A stretch of 64,000 nucleotides of DNA from NCBI GenBank assembly GCA_016722565.1, contig JADKIU010000002.1, forward strand, positions 992,001-1,056,000. Direction: 5' to 3'. The notes below the pieces were generated by a model that made no database searches, was not told the DNA's origin, and saw nothing but the letters and a program-made list of their open reading frames with translations. Shown piece by piece: positions 29,045 through 38,775 of the stretch. The position numbers and the translations under genes are program-made. Each line of letters starts with the position of its first letter. Position 1 is the stretch's first letter. This stretch comes from Bacteroidota bacterium (lineage in GTDB: Bacteria; Bacteroidota; Bacteroidia; 2-12-FULL-35-15).

Positions 29045-29539
29045 ATGTCGGGAGCCGATACAAAAGAAACCGTAAAACAAATTTTTTCTGAATACCTTGA
29101 AAATCATGGTCACAGAAAAACACCTGAGCGTTTTACAATTTTAAGTGAGATTTATTCTCATGGTGGTCATTTTGACATTGAATCGCTGTACATTCACATG
29201 AAGAACAAAAAATACCGTGTGAGTAGAGCAACATTATACAATACGATTGAGCTTCTTTTAAATTGCAACCTCGTTACAAAACATCAATTTGGAAAGAATT
29301 TAGCTCAATTCGAAAAATCGTATGAATTTAAGCAACATGATCATTTAATTTGTCAAGACTGCGAAAAGGTTTTCGAGTTTTGTGATCCCAGAATTCAGCA
29401 AATTCAAAAGATGGCCGAAGATGTATTACAGTTTAGCATCAATCATCATTCTTTAAACTTTTACGGAAGATGTAATAAGCTCAACAAAACTGGCACTTGC
29501 GAACATAAAAAAAACAAAGAAAAAAAATCAAAAGCATGA
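29045..29539 (+). CDS. fur: Fur-family metal-responsive transcriptional regulator
   Basis: The N-terminal winged-helix domain (residues 15-90) has RKTPERFTILSEI and RVSRATLYNTIELL. The metal-binding hinge is HDH (98-100), and the structural zinc site starts at CQDC (103/106). The second Cys pair is C143 and C152, wider than the usual CxxC. It may be Fur, Zur or PerR, which sequence alone does not settle. The ATG at 29045 (164 residues) is preferred, since the upstream extension matches no Fur protein. Its stop overlaps the next ATG (ATGA). Confidence 0.88.
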   Translation: MSGADTKETVKQIFSEYLENHGHRKTPERFTILSEIYSHGGHFDIESLYIHMKNKKYRVSRATLYNTIELLLNCNLVTKHQFGKNLAQFEKSYEFKQHDHLICQDCEKVFEFCDPRIQQIQKMAEDVLQFSINHHSLNFYGRCNKLNKTGTCEHKKNKEKKSKA

Positions 29540-29883
29540 TATTCGATTATAAATCAAGTAAATATGGCGACATCAATTCCTACCTTTTTTATGGTGAATT
29601 GATTGACCGTGGCCAAGCCACTTTATTATTGGAAGAAATTGAAACAGGCATTTCAAAAAACGAGAACAAAATTCTTTTGAATCTTGTAGATTTAAAATAT
29701 TTGAACAGCAGCGGATTGAATGTTATTATCAATATTCTTACAAAAGCTCGTAAAGCAGGTGGAGATGTTGCTATTTGTAACGTTAACAAAAAAATAACGG
29801 AGCTATTAATTATCACGAAATTAAACAGTGTTTTTAATGTTTGTAATACCGTTGAAGATGCAATTGAAATATTAAATAAATAA
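29536..29883 (+). CDS. STAS-domain anti-sigma-factor antagonist-like protein
   Basis: The 115-residue protein is a single STAS domain. LDLKYLNSSGLN-type residues (YLNSSGLNVI, about residue 57) carry the serine that a partner kinase would phosphorylate in SpoIIAA/RsbV proteins. No anti-sigma kinase is near. Its ATG overlaps the Fur stop, so translation is coupled, and purA starts 22 nt later. Its partner is not visible in the window. Confidence 0.85.
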   Translation: MIFDYKSSKYGDINSYLFYGELIDRGQATLLLEEIETGISKNENKILLNLVDLKYLNSSGLNVIINILTKARKAGGDVAICNVNKKITELLIITKLNSVFNVCNTVEDAIEILNK

Positions 29884-29904
29884 ACATTTGAAATTAACAG
29901 ATTA

Positions 29905-31185
29905 ATGAAAGTAGATGTATTATTAGGTCTTCAGTGGGGAGACGAAGGTAAAGGAAAAATTGTTGATGTATTAACACCAAAATACGATATCATCGGTCGT
30001 TTTCAAGGTGGCCCAAATGCAGGACATACATTAGAATTCAACGGTATTAAACATGTATTGCGTACCATCCCTTCCGGAATATTTCATGATAAAGCCATCA
30101 ACATTATTGGGAATGGTGTTGTGATTGACCCGGTTGTGTTAATGTCTGAAATTCAGGCGTTGATAAAAATGGGGGTTGATGTAAAATCAAAACTTTTGCT
30201 CTCAACAAAAGCACATCTTATTTTGCCGACACATCGTTTATTGGATGCCGCTTCTGAAGCAGCTAAAGGAAAAGAAAAAATTGGTTCTACACTGAAAGGT
30301 ATCGGACCAACCTATATGGACAAAACCGGTAGAAATGGAATCCGTGTTGGAGACATTTCATTACCAAATTTCAAAGATAAATATGCTGCTTTAGTTGAAA
30401 AACATAAACAAATGTTGGCACACCATAACTTTGAATACGATTTATCTGCAATGGAACCAGAATGGTTTAAAGCAATAGATGAGTTAAAAGCTTTCCAACA
30501 AATAGAAAGTGAACATTACATTAATAATGCATTCAAAAACGACAAAGCTATTTTAGCAGAAGGTGCCCAAGGTTCTTTGTTAGATATTGATTTTGGTTCC
30601 TACCCTTTTGTAACGTCTTCCAACACCATTTGTGCTGGCGCATGCACCGGTTTAGGAATTGCACCAAATCGTATTGGAAAAGTATTTGGAATCTTTAAAG
30701 CGTATTGCACTCGCGTAGGGAGTGGACCGTTTCCTACTGAATTGCACGATGAAGTTGGTGACAAAATCAGAAACAACGGTCGTGAATTTGGCTCTGTTAC
30801 AGGCCGCCCAAGACGCACAGGTTGGTTGGACTTACCAGCATTAAAATATGCCGTAATGATTAATGGGGTTACCGAACTCATGATGATGAAAGCAGATATT
30901 TTAAGTGGCTTTGAAACCATACAAGTATGTACGCATTATAATTATCAAGGTAAAAAAATTGATTATTTGCCTTATGATTGTTCTCCTGAATTGCTTTCTC
31001 CTGTATATACACCTTTAAAAGGATGGAATCAGGACTTAACAGGTTTAAATAGTCCGGATCAAATGCCGGAAGCATTGAATGCATACATCTCTTTTATTGA
31101 AAAAGAAGTTGGTGTACCGATTTCTATTGTTTCGGTTGGTCCCGATCGTACACAAACATTAATGTGTAAAAAAGAATTGGTATAG
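29905..31185 (+). CDS. purA: adenylosuccinate synthetase
   Basis: The enzyme joins IMP and aspartate using GTP, the first committed step from IMP to AMP. The GTP P-loop GLQWGDEGKGK is at residues 8-18. The substrate loop RFQGGPNAGHT, the IMP site GSTLKGIGPTYMDK and the late motif VTGRPRRTGWLD are all present. The length of 426 residues is standard. Its place behind rsh, fur and the STAS gene is worth noting, as PurA is a known target of (p)ppGpp in other bacteria. Confidence 0.97.
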   Translation: MKVDVLLGLQWGDEGKGKIVDVLTPKYDIIGRFQGGPNAGHTLEFNGIKHVLRTIPSGIFHDKAINIIGNGVVIDPVVLMSEIQALIKMGVDVKSKLLLSTKAHLILPTHRLLDAASEAAKGKEKIGSTLKGIGPTYMDKTGRNGIRVGDISLPNFKDKYAALVEKHKQMLAHHNFEYDLSAMEPEWFKAIDELKAFQQIESEHYINNAFKNDKAILAEGAQGSLLDIDFGSYPFVTSSNTICAGACTGLGIAPNRIGKVFGIFKAYCTRVGSGPFPTELHDEVGDKIRNNGREFGSVTGRPRRTGWLDLPALKYAVMINGVTELMMMKADILSGFETIQVCTHYNYQGKKIDYLPYDCSPELLSPVYTPLKGWNQDLTGLNSPDQMPEALNAYISFIEKEVGVPISIVSVGPDRTQTLMCKKELV

Positions 31186-31253
31186 TAATTGCCTACCCAA
31201 ATGACTTAATTCATTCAAGCGACTTTCATAGCAACACCTTTTATACCAAACCA

Positions 31254-32921
31254 ATGACTTCAGCAGAAAATAAAAATTTGATCACAACAAAAATTAGATC
31301 GTTTTTATTTCTTGCTTTTTATTTTCTGACTCTTCTTCCACTCCATTCCTATTCCCAAGAGAAAATAAAATCTGAAAGCAAAAAAATAAAAATTGAACAT
31401 GCCGGCTCCCTTAAATTCGACAATAAATTAGGCAATGGAGCCCAACGTTTAATTGGAGATGTACGTTTTCGTCAGGACAATACACTTATGTTTTGCGATA
31501 GCGCCTATTTATACAAAGATAATTCGTTGGATGCTTTTGGTCATATCCATATTCAGCAAGGAGATAGTATCCATTTGTATGGTGAATTATTAAAATACAA
31601 CGGAAATACAAAAAAAGCGCTTATCTCTAAAAATGTAGTTGTCAACAAAGGAGACATGCAACTAACAACGGATGAATTAAACTATGATGTTTCTACAAGT
31701 GTAGGATATTATGTTACTCCGGCACGAATCATCAATAAAGAAAATACACTCACAAGTAATACAGGGTATTTTTTTGCAAAAAGTAACGACCTTACTTTTC
31801 GTAAAAATGTTATCCTTACAAACCCGCAGTTTGTGATCAATTGCGATACCATGCGCTACAATACCTCTTCTAAAATGACCTTCTTCATCGGACCTACTAC
31901 AATCAAAAGTAAAGATAACCTCATTTATGCAGAAGATGGATGGTATGATACATATAATGACCAGTCGCGCTTTAGCAAAAACGCCTATATCTTAACCAAG
32001 GAACAAAAGATGTTTGGTGATAGTTTATACTACGACAGAAAAAAAGGAATTGGCCGTGCAATAAAGAATGTACAAATCATTGATACAACACAAAATATCA
32101 ACATTAAAGGAGCTTATGCGGTTCATAATGAATTTAAAGATCTTTCTATTGTTACCGGAGATGCGCTACTTACACAGATCTATGAGAAAGACACGCTCTA
32201 CCTTCACGCTGATACGCTAAAAGCAATCGGGTCAAAACAAAAAAGCACAACAAAATCAACCACCAGTAAGGAAAACAAAGTACCCGTTCAAAAGAAAATT
32301 AAACAAATTAAAATAATAGGCACCGATACCACTTATATTTATGAAAATGTAAAAGCTGAGAATCAACAGTTATTTGCCTACCACAAAGTGAAATTCTATA
32401 AAAAGGACCTACAAGGAAAATGTGATTCACTCTATTACAGTACAATGGATTCATCAATGCGCATGTTCGGGAAGCCGGTTCTGTGGTCCGATGAAAATCA
32501 ACTCACATCCGATAGCATTAAAGTGGTTATTGGGAACAAATCCATTCGTTCACTTGAGCTAAAAGGCTCCTCATTTATTGTTTCTGAAGAAGATAGTCTT
32601 CGCTTCAATCAAATACGGGGTAAAATGATGAACGGCTATTTTCAAAAAAATAAATTGTACCTAGTAAATGTAGAAGGGAACGGTCAAACGCTCTATTTTG
32701 TAAAAGAAAAAGAGGAAATAAAAGCTGTAAATAGAGCCGATTGTAGCGATTTGAAAGTATATTTAAAAAACAACAAAGTGGATAAAATTACGTTCATCAC
32801 CAAACCCGATGCGACCTTATTTCCGCTTGAACAAGTAACAGCCAAAGAATTAAGACTAAAAGATTTTAATTGGCGTAAAAAAGAACGACCTTTGAATGTA
32901 AATGACATTTTCAAATGGTAA
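31254..32921 (+). CDS. OstA/LptA-domain periplasmic protein
   Basis: The 555-residue protein has a signal-type hydrophobic stretch (FLFLAFYFLTLLPLHSYSQ, after about 15 residues). It then has repeated OstA (LptA-like) beta-jellyroll segments: LIGDVRFRQDNTLMFCDSAYL, LTTDELNYDVST and VKFYKKDLQGKCDSLYYS are rungs of the type seen in lipopolysaccharide-transport bridges. It probably helps carry LPS across the periplasm together with an LptD-like protein such as the one at 40151-42676. It has one Lys-rich linker (KQKSTTKSTTSKENK). The next gene follows at 20 nt. Confidence 0.8.
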   Translation: MTSAENKNLITTKIRSFLFLAFYFLTLLPLHSYSQEKIKSESKKIKIEHAGSLKFDNKLGNGAQRLIGDVRFRQDNTLMFCDSAYLYKDNSLDAFGHIHIQQGDSIHLYGELLKYNGNTKKALISKNVVVNKGDMQLTTDELNYDVSTSVGYYVTPARIINKENTLTSNTGYFFAKSNDLTFRKNVILTNPQFVINCDTMRYNTSSKMTFFIGPTTIKSKDNLIYAEDGWYDTYNDQSRFSKNAYILTKEQKMFGDSLYYDRKKGIGRAIKNVQIIDTTQNINIKGAYAVHNEFKDLSIVTGDALLTQIYEKDTLYLHADTLKAIGSKQKSTTKSTTSKENKVPVQKKIKQIKIIGTDTTYIYENVKAENQQLFAYHKVKFYKKDLQGKCDSLYYSTMDSSMRMFGKPVLWSDENQLTSDSIKVVIGNKSIRSLELKGSSFIVSEEDSLRFNQIRGKMMNGYFQKNKLYLVNVEGNGQTLYFVKEKEEIKAVNRADCSDLKVYLKNNKVDKITFITKPDATLFPLEQVTAKELRLKDFNWRKKERPLNVNDIFKW

Positions 32922-32940
32922 CCCGATAAACTACCGAAAC

Positions 32941-34191
32941 ATGAAAAAAACACTCCTTTTACTAAGCATTTTAGTGCTTTCTTTCACTTTTGCGACAGCA
33001 CAATCAAATCCGCTGGACAAAAAACTCGACAAAGTGAAAGACCTCATCAAAAAAGAAAAATACGAAGATGCAGAAACTTATTTGGTTAAGGTCTTAGATG
33101 AGAATCCGGGATTCGGAGATGGCTGGGATTTATTATCTAAACTCAGATACAAGTCCTACAAGGATGCTAAAGCAACTGACAATTTGTTTAATAACATGAC
33201 CATTACCACCAAAGATAAAGATGGTAATGAAATCAAAGATGACTCGTTGGCGAACTCAGTAATGGAACTAATGAATAAAATCAAGCCTTCCAAAAGAGCT
33301 TTTAACAAATACATCTATACGATGAAAAAAGCACTACTTACTTCCACCGATGCCACGGGATGCAGTATCATTTTAAGGAATTATTTTGTGGATGAAGAAA
33401 TTGATTCGGTTGTTAGCAAAAAAGCGATTAAGTATTTCAATGATGCGGAAGAAGAGTTTGGCAAAAAAAACTATGAAAAGGCTGCAAAAGCCTATAAAAG
33501 AGCGATTGAAGAACAACCTAATTTTTACAAAGCTAGCTTATACTTAGGTGATTGCTATTATTTTATGGGGAATTATGTAGAAGCAATTAAATATTTTAAA
33601 GAAGCTTCTCAAAAGTTTCCGAATCAATTGGAACCCAGAAAATATTTGGTGGATGCATATGCCAAAGAAGGTTTGTACCCAAACTGCTTAGATGAAGCCA
33701 TCTTAGTAACTGCTGTTTATCCCGACTTAAACATGTTTGAAAAACTGGATGATGCAGCTTACTTAAACAACAAAAAGATTGACATCAAATGGACTCCCAG
33801 AGGTTGCTTCCCCAACAAAATAAAAGACACCACAAACACCGATTTTAATGAGTATGTGGATGACAAAAAACAAGCCACCAAAGAGCCGTGGACACATTAT
33901 GAAAATGCACTTAACAAAATAAGCAAAGATTGTGATGCAAATGGATTTATTAATAACTCTACACTCACAAAAACAAAATACTTGGAAGTATTCAGCTGGG
34001 AAGAAATGTTAAAAAATAGCAATGACAGCTCTTTAGAGGAAGCGAAACGAATGCAAAAAGACGGCTATCTTGATTGTTATGTATTAGTTACTTGCTATCA
34101 CATCGACTTTTACGAACAGTACAAAGATTTTGCGGCAAAAAATAAGGATAAAATTATTGCCTATTATAACAAATACATAATTGCAAAATAA
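32941..34191 (+). CDS. exported TPR protein
   Basis: The ATG at 32941 gives a signal peptide (LLLLSILVLSFTFATAQ) and a mature protein of about 396 residues. Tetratricopeptide repeats are clear near residues 28-70 and 160-225 (AKAYKRAIEEQPNFYKASLY, LGDCYYFMGNYVEAIKYF). The C-terminal half is without a recognised domain and has several Cys. TPR proteins of this kind act as periplasmic scaffolds. An upstream in-frame ATG at 32902 overlaps the OstA gene and lacks a signal-like start. Confidence 0.75.
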   Translation: MKKTLLLLSILVLSFTFATAQSNPLDKKLDKVKDLIKKEKYEDAETYLVKVLDENPGFGDGWDLLSKLRYKSYKDAKATDNLFNNMTITTKDKDGNEIKDDSLANSVMELMNKIKPSKRAFNKYIYTMKKALLTSTDATGCSIILRNYFVDEEIDSVVSKKAIKYFNDAEEEFGKKNYEKAAKAYKRAIEEQPNFYKASLYLGDCYYFMGNYVEAIKYFKEASQKFPNQLEPRKYLVDAYAKEGLYPNCLDEAILVTAVYPDLNMFEKLDDAAYLNNKKIDIKWTPRGCFPNKIKDTTNTDFNEYVDDKKQATKEPWTHYENALNKISKDCDANGFINNSTLTKTKYLEVFSWEEMLKNSNDSSLEEAKRMQKDGYLDCYVLVTCYHIDFYEQYKDFAAKNKDKIIAYYNKYIIAK

Positions 34192-34192
34192 G

Positions 34193-34681
34193 ATGAAAGT
34201 ATTATTGTACTCCTTTTTTTTACTGGTAATTGCACCATGCAACAGCACAAAAAAAACGGCTCAAACACCGGAAAAAGATAATAGTAAAGTAACGATTATC
34301 TACAAAACAACTCCTTGCTTCGGGCGCTGTCCGATTTATACCCTCACGATAAACGGTGAAACAAAAACAGCAACATTTGTTGGGCAAGAACACACCGAAA
34401 AAATTGGAACGTATTCAAAAGCAATCTCAAACGCTGAACTAGATGCATTTGTAAAAGCTTTTGAAGATGCGCAATTTTTCACCCTAAATGATGAATATTT
34501 AGGCAACATTACCGATTTCCCAATTAAATACATCACTTATACCAACAATGGGAAAACAAAAAAAATTAAAGAAAGAAGCGGTGCTCCGAAAGCACTAACC
34601 GACCTGGAAAACTCATTAAACGCCTATGCAAATAGCGATGGGTGGAAAAAAATGGAAGATGCTTCTAATTCTAAAGACTAA
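34193..34681 (+). CDS. small exported DUF6438-like protein
   Basis: The protein has 162 residues and an N-terminal hydrophobic segment ending in a Cys (LLVIAPCNSTK), suggesting export and possibly lipidation, although Pro before the Cys is unusual for a lipobox. The mature part starts with TIIYKTTPCFGRCPIYTLTI, the typical start of DUF6438 proteins with a C-x3-C pair. The function is unknown. It lies 1 nt after the TPR gene and overlaps the convergent gene by 4 nt. Confidence 0.65.
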   Translation: MKVLLYSFFLLVIAPCNSTKKTAQTPEKDNSKVTIIYKTTPCFGRCPIYTLTINGETKTATFVGQEHTEKIGTYSKAISNAELDAFVKAFEDAQFFTLNDEYLGNITDFPIKYITYTNNGKTKKIKERSGAPKALTDLENSLNAYANSDGWKKMEDASNSKD

Positions 34682-35160
34682 GCCAAAACTCTGTTTTGCC
34701 AGCTCTGCTTTAATGGCACTTCCCATTCTGAATCGAATGCAGCTTTAGAAGTAACCATATTATTGAAAACAATCGTTGATTCGTTTACTAAACCTTGGGC
34801 TGCCAGTTTTTCAAATTCCGACAGCTTGCATACATTAATTTCATTGGAAGTTCGATATGCCACTTGCATACGATCAAAGAGGTTTAAATTTAATTTCTGT
34901 TCCAATTCTTTGATAAAGTGTACGGATTTATCAATACTACAACCGCTTGCCAACGCTTGTTTTTCATCTACAGCTATTACAACAAATAAATGATGTAACA
35001 CATCAAAACTGGCCTTTAAGCTGGCGCCATGTGCGGCCCAATCTGAAATAAATTTTAATCCTTCTTCTTCAATCGCCTTCACCTCAGCATCCGATAAAAT
35101 ACGATTGCTTTGATACACCCATAAACGGGCATCGGCTGGCATATGTTTGTGGCTCGTCAT
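34678..35160 (-). CDS. conserved Bacteroidota protein of unknown function
   Basis: The 160-residue soluble protein begins ADARLWVYQSNRILSDAEV. I recall this family being labelled 'ABC transporter ATPase' in Bacteroidota genomes, but no Walker A, signature or Walker B motif is present, so that label is not supported. It is the last gene of the leftward six-gene block and starts 2 nt after the Fe-S protein gene. Confidence 0.65.
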   Translation of the reverse strand: MTSHKHMPADARLWVYQSNRILSDAEVKAIEEEGLKFISDWAAHGASLKASFDVLHHLFVVIAVDEKQALASGCSIDKSVHFIKELEQKLNLNLFDRMQVAYRTSNEINVCKLSEFEKLAAQGLVNESTIVFNNMVTSKAAFDSEWEVPLKQSWQNRVLA

Positions 35161-35162
35161 TC

Positions 35163-35954
35163 TTATAAGTCTTTTGCCTGAGCGATTAACTCCGCAACAT
35201 CTAATACTTTAACTGTATTTTCTTTATTAAAGTGCTTCACACCATCCGTCATCATTGTATTGCAAAACGGACAACCTACAGCAATTACATCAGGGTTGAG
35301 TGCCAACGCTTCTTCACTGCGTTCAATATTCACTTCTTTGTTTCCTTTTTCCGCTTCTTTAAACATTTGTGCCCCGCCTGCTCCGCAACATAAGCCATTG
35401 GCTTTAGAACGTTTCATCTCCAACAACTCTGCATCCAAATTTATCATTACCGAACGCGGTGCTTCATAAACATCGTTCGCGCGACCTAAGTAACAAGGAT
35501 CGTGGAATGTGATTTTTTTTCCTTTAAAACTTCCGCCTTCAATTTTTATTCTTCCGCTGTTTAATAAGTCTTGCAACAATTGTGTATGATGAATAACCTC
35601 ATAACTTCCTCCCAAGGCTGGATATTCATTTTTCAACGTATTAAAGCAATGAGGACAACCAGTAACAATCTTTTTCACTTCATACCCATTCAACACCGTA
35701 ATGTTGTTCATGGCTTGCATTTGAAACAAAAATTCATTGCCAGCACGTTTTGCAGGATCTCCAGTACAACTTTCTTCTGTACCCAAAACTGCAAATTTTA
35801 CATTCGCATGGTTTAATATCTTAACAATTGCTTTGGTGATTTTTTTTGCTCGGTCGTCAAAACTACCGGCACAACCTACCCAAAATAAAATTTCAGGAGA
35901 TTCTCCTTTTGCCAAATAATCGGCCATTGTTGGTACACTCAATTGCTCGCTCAT
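35163..35954 (-). CDS. (Fe-S)-binding oxidoreductase subunit with CCG domains (HdrB/GlpC-like)
   Basis: The 263-residue protein carries two CCG-type Cys motifs (VGCAGSFDDR with CPHC, and CCGAGG with CPFC), as in heterodisulfide reductase HdrB and lactate or glycolate oxidase subunits. These bind Fe-S clusters in electron-transfer complexes. The ATG at 35954 is preferred to one at 35972, which would overlap the upstream gene. Together with the membrane-bound 4Fe-4S protein in the same operon it probably forms a quinone- or thiol-linked redox complex with unknown substrate. Confidence 0.85.
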   Translation of the reverse strand: MSEQLSVPTMADYLAKGESPEILFWVGCAGSFDDRAKKITKAIVKILNHANVKFAVLGTEESCTGDPAKRAGNEFLFQMQAMNNITVLNGYEVKKIVTGCPHCFNTLKNEYPALGGSYEVIHHTQLLQDLLNSGRIKIEGGSFKGKKITFHDPCYLGRANDVYEAPRSVMINLDAELLEMKRSKANGLCCGAGGAQMFKEAEKGNKEVNIERSEEALALNPDVIAVGCPFCNTMMTDGVKHFNKENTVKVLDVAELIAQAKDL

Positions 35955-35961
35955 GCTAAAA

Positions 35962-36375
35962 TTATTTTTCAAAAACTTCTATAGTAACTTCCTTTTGTAT
36001 TAAATCTGTAAATCGCCCTTCATATCGAGTTGCTCTCACCATGTGATTATCGATCCAATGATAATTTCCACCTCTCGGTTTTCCCATCAACAATCCATGA
36101 TATTTAAAACCATTCTCTTTTAACCATTGTTCCGTTACTTCACGATGTGCTTCTGTTCGCGAAGTAAAAAAAGTAATGATATGTCCTTCATCAAACCATT
36201 TATTTAACGTAACCAATGCTTCAGGATAGAGCGCAGCAGTTGCCATTCGTTCCGGTTGTTCATTCGGAATATCATCACACACCGTTCCGTCAATATCAAT
36301 TAAATAATTTTTTACGTTGGATGGCAAAACCGGACTAATCAATTGTCCGTTTTCTTCTTTTTCAATTAATTTCAT
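35962..36375 (-). CDS. HAD-superfamily phosphatase-like protein
   Basis: The 137-residue protein has the HAD motif I LIDIDGTVCDD (about residues 26-36) and motif II FFTSRTEAHREVTEQW. The final motif with an acidic pair is less clear, and the whole is short, like the LNS2/KdsC-size HADs. The substrate is unknown. It lies between the two Fe-S oxidoreductase genes, 4 nt after one and 7 nt before the other, so it is expressed with them. Confidence 0.75.
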   Translation of the reverse strand: MKLIEKEENGQLISPVLPSNVKNYLIDIDGTVCDDIPNEQPERMATAALYPEALVTLNKWFDEGHIITFFTSRTEAHREVTEQWLKENGFKYHGLLMGKPRGGNYHWIDNHMVRATRYEGRFTDLIQKEVTIEVFEK

Positions 36376-36379
36376 ATTG

Positions 36380-37749
36380 TTATTCGTTCTTCCAGTTTAA
36401 TCGATCAGCCTGACTGAATTGCCATGGCGCACCATTATTCTCTATGTTTGTAAACATTCCATTTAACTCGGTTGGTGCCGAACTTTGTTCCATCACCATA
36501 AATCGTCTCATATCCATAATAATGCTCAGTGGATCAATATTTACAGGACATTCCTGAACACAAGCATTGCACGAAGTGCATGCCCACAACTCCTCAGGAG
36601 TAATGTAATCTCCTAACAATGATTTTCCGTCATCTTTAAACTCCCCTTTATTGGCATCCATATTTTTCCCAACTTCTTCCAAGCGATCACGAGTGCTCAT
36701 CATAATTTTACGGGGAGACAATAATTCACCGGTAATGTTTGCTGGACAAGAAGAAGTACATCTTCCACACTCTGTACAGGTATACGCATCCAGCAATTGT
36801 TTCCAGGTCAAATCCGTTACTTCTTTTGCACCAAATCGCATCGGTGTATTCGGATCCACAACGGGTGGAACAAATGAAGGATCAAAAATGGCTTTCACCT
36901 CATTGGTCACCGATTCCATATTGGTAAATTTTCCTTTAGGTTCTAAGTTCGAATAGAACACATTTGGAAATGCTAAAAGAATATGAAAGTGTTTCGAATA
37001 AGGTAAGTAATTTAAAAATCCTAAAACCATTACAATATGTCCCCACCAACCTATTCGTTCAATCGTATGTAATGCCTCTGGGGACATTCCACCAAAAAGC
37101 ATTGGTCCAAGATGACTGCTAATTGAAAATCCCAACGAACCGTCAGCTAAATTTTCAGCATGCGATAATCCTTGTGAATACAACACCTCATCTGCCCCAT
37201 TCATCATAAAAATGAAACAGATTAAAGTGAGCTCACTAATCAAAATTAAATTCGCATCCAGTTTGGGCCAACCATTCAATTCGTTTTTTACTAAGCGAGG
37301 TACTTTTAATAAATTTCTTCTGGATAAAAATGCGATCGTCCCTATAAAAGCAAGAACAGATAGTATCTCAATAAAACTCACCATAAACGTGTAAAACCAC
37401 CTAATGATGAACGAAACAAGCGATGATGACCTAATGCGCCATCTAGGATAATTTCAATTAATTCGATTTGGGTAATAACAAATGCGGCATAAAGGAATAA
37501 ATGGAGAATTGCCGGTATCGGTCGCTCAAACATTTTCTTTTGTCCGAGTGCCACCAAACTCATAATTTTTACACGCTCCGAAAATTTATCTTTTCGATTA
37601 ATGTCTTTTCCTAATAAAATATTTCGTCTGACTTTGCGTGCATTCAAGGTGAAAAAAATCGCACCGCCTAGGAATAATAAAATGAAAATAATGCTTGAGA
37701 TCATAATAAAAAGTATCATGTAGTGAGTATCAAGTAAAAGACAAGACAT
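36380..37749 (-). CDS. membrane-bound 4Fe-4S oxidoreductase (HdrC/NarI-like), frameshifted
   Basis: The N-terminal half has several membrane helices (IISSIIFILLFLGGAIFF and AILHLFLYAAFVI). The C-terminal half has two 4Fe-4S motifs (CTECGRCTSSCP and CTSCNACVQECP). The two halves are in different frames. Adding one base to an A4 run (37393-37396, T4 in the gene) joins LGGF to YTFMVSFIE and gives about 456 residues, normal for this membrane electron-transfer family. It probably passes electrons between a quinone pool and the CCG protein downstream. A second possible start is at 37719. Confidence 0.82.
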
Positions 37750-37752
37750 TAC

Positions 37753-38730
37753 CTAATCTTTAGGTTTATTCCTATCCTTCCGACCAAATACAGAAATACG
37801 AACATAACGTTCAGGATTGATTCTTAAATCTTTTAACAATTTATCTAAATCTTCAGATGATTTATCCAATTTGCGATACAAGCTATCATTGTTGATTAAC
37901 ATCCCCATTGTCCCTTGCCCACTGTTTATTTTCGTCATAATCTGAGAGGCTTGTCCCAAAGCTACATCCGCATTATTGATAGCAGAAGTCAAATTTGATT
38001 TCGCAATGGAATCGCTTATGTTTGAAAAATTATTAATCACATTTCCTAACTTATCACTATTGTTTGCAAGTGTAGTAGCCAATGTATTTACTTTCGACAG
38101 AATGCTTGAGATTTTGCTTTTCTCACTTTGCACCATTGTATCTAATCGGTATGAAGTTGTTTCCAAGGAAGTAATGGCCAACTTAATGCTCTCAAAACTT
38201 TTCGCAAGATTTTGACGTGCACTTTCATTAAAAACTTGTTGTACAACCACCATTACCGAATCAATAGAAGAAATTAAACCTACTGCTTTTTCTTGCAATG
38301 GAGCAATGGTTTTATTTACTGCGGTTTTTAAATCGTCTTCCTGAGCGGAAACCAATGTATCACCACTTTCGGCATAAGTGATTCCCTTGCCAAGTATTAA
38401 TTGAACCGCTTTGGAACCTAAGATGTCGGAGCTAACCACCTTTGCAACAGAATTACGAGGAACTTTTACATCATTATCAAGCAACAGGGTAACAATTACG
38501 CTTGTAGAAGTATCATTCGCCAAAACAATTTTCCCTACAATCCCAACTTTAAATCCATTAATCATTAAAGGATTTGCCTCTACCAATCCATCAATATTAT
38601 TGTAGACTGCATAGAATTTGCGCTGAGAAGAAAACAAATCCCTTCCTTTTAGAAAATTAAAGCCATAAATAAAACATCCAATGGCTAAGGTGGTGACAAT
38701 TCCGACTTTTACTTCTTTTGATAGTTTCAC
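37753..38730 (-). CDS. MCE-domain (MlaD-like) lipid-transport protein
   Basis: The 325-residue protein has a single N-terminal membrane helix (VGIVTTLAIGCFIYGFNFL), one MCE/MlaD domain (about residues 37-115, FYAVYNNIDGLVEANPLMINGFKVG) and a long helical C-terminal region. This is the periplasmic substrate-binding piece of a phospholipid transporter between the membranes. The usual ABC partners (MlaE, MlaF) are not in the window. It starts 45 nt after the amidase stop and ends 3 nt before the Fe-S gene. Confidence 0.88.
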   Translation of the reverse strand: MKLSKEVKVGIVTTLAIGCFIYGFNFLKGRDLFSSQRKFYAVYNNIDGLVEANPLMINGFKVGIVGKIVLANDTSTSVIVTLLLDNDVKVPRNSVAKVVSSDILGSKAVQLILGKGITYAESGDTLVSAQEDDLKTAVNKTIAPLQEKAVGLISSIDSVMVVVQQVFNESARQNLAKSFESIKLAITSLETTSYRLDTMVQSEKSKISSILSKVNTLATTLANNSDKLGNVINNFSNISDSIAKSNLTSAINNADVALGQASQIMTKINSGQGTMGMLINNDSLYRKLDKSSEDLDKLLKDLRINPERYVRISVFGRKDRNKPKD

Positions 38731-38775
38731 TTTAAGACGTTAACGTTGTTGTGCAAATTTAATGAAATATTGCGA

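Noticed and set aside
34678..35160. ABC transporter ATPase label for the 160-residue gene
   Set aside because: No Walker A, signature or Walker B motif is present, so only an unknown conserved protein can be supported.
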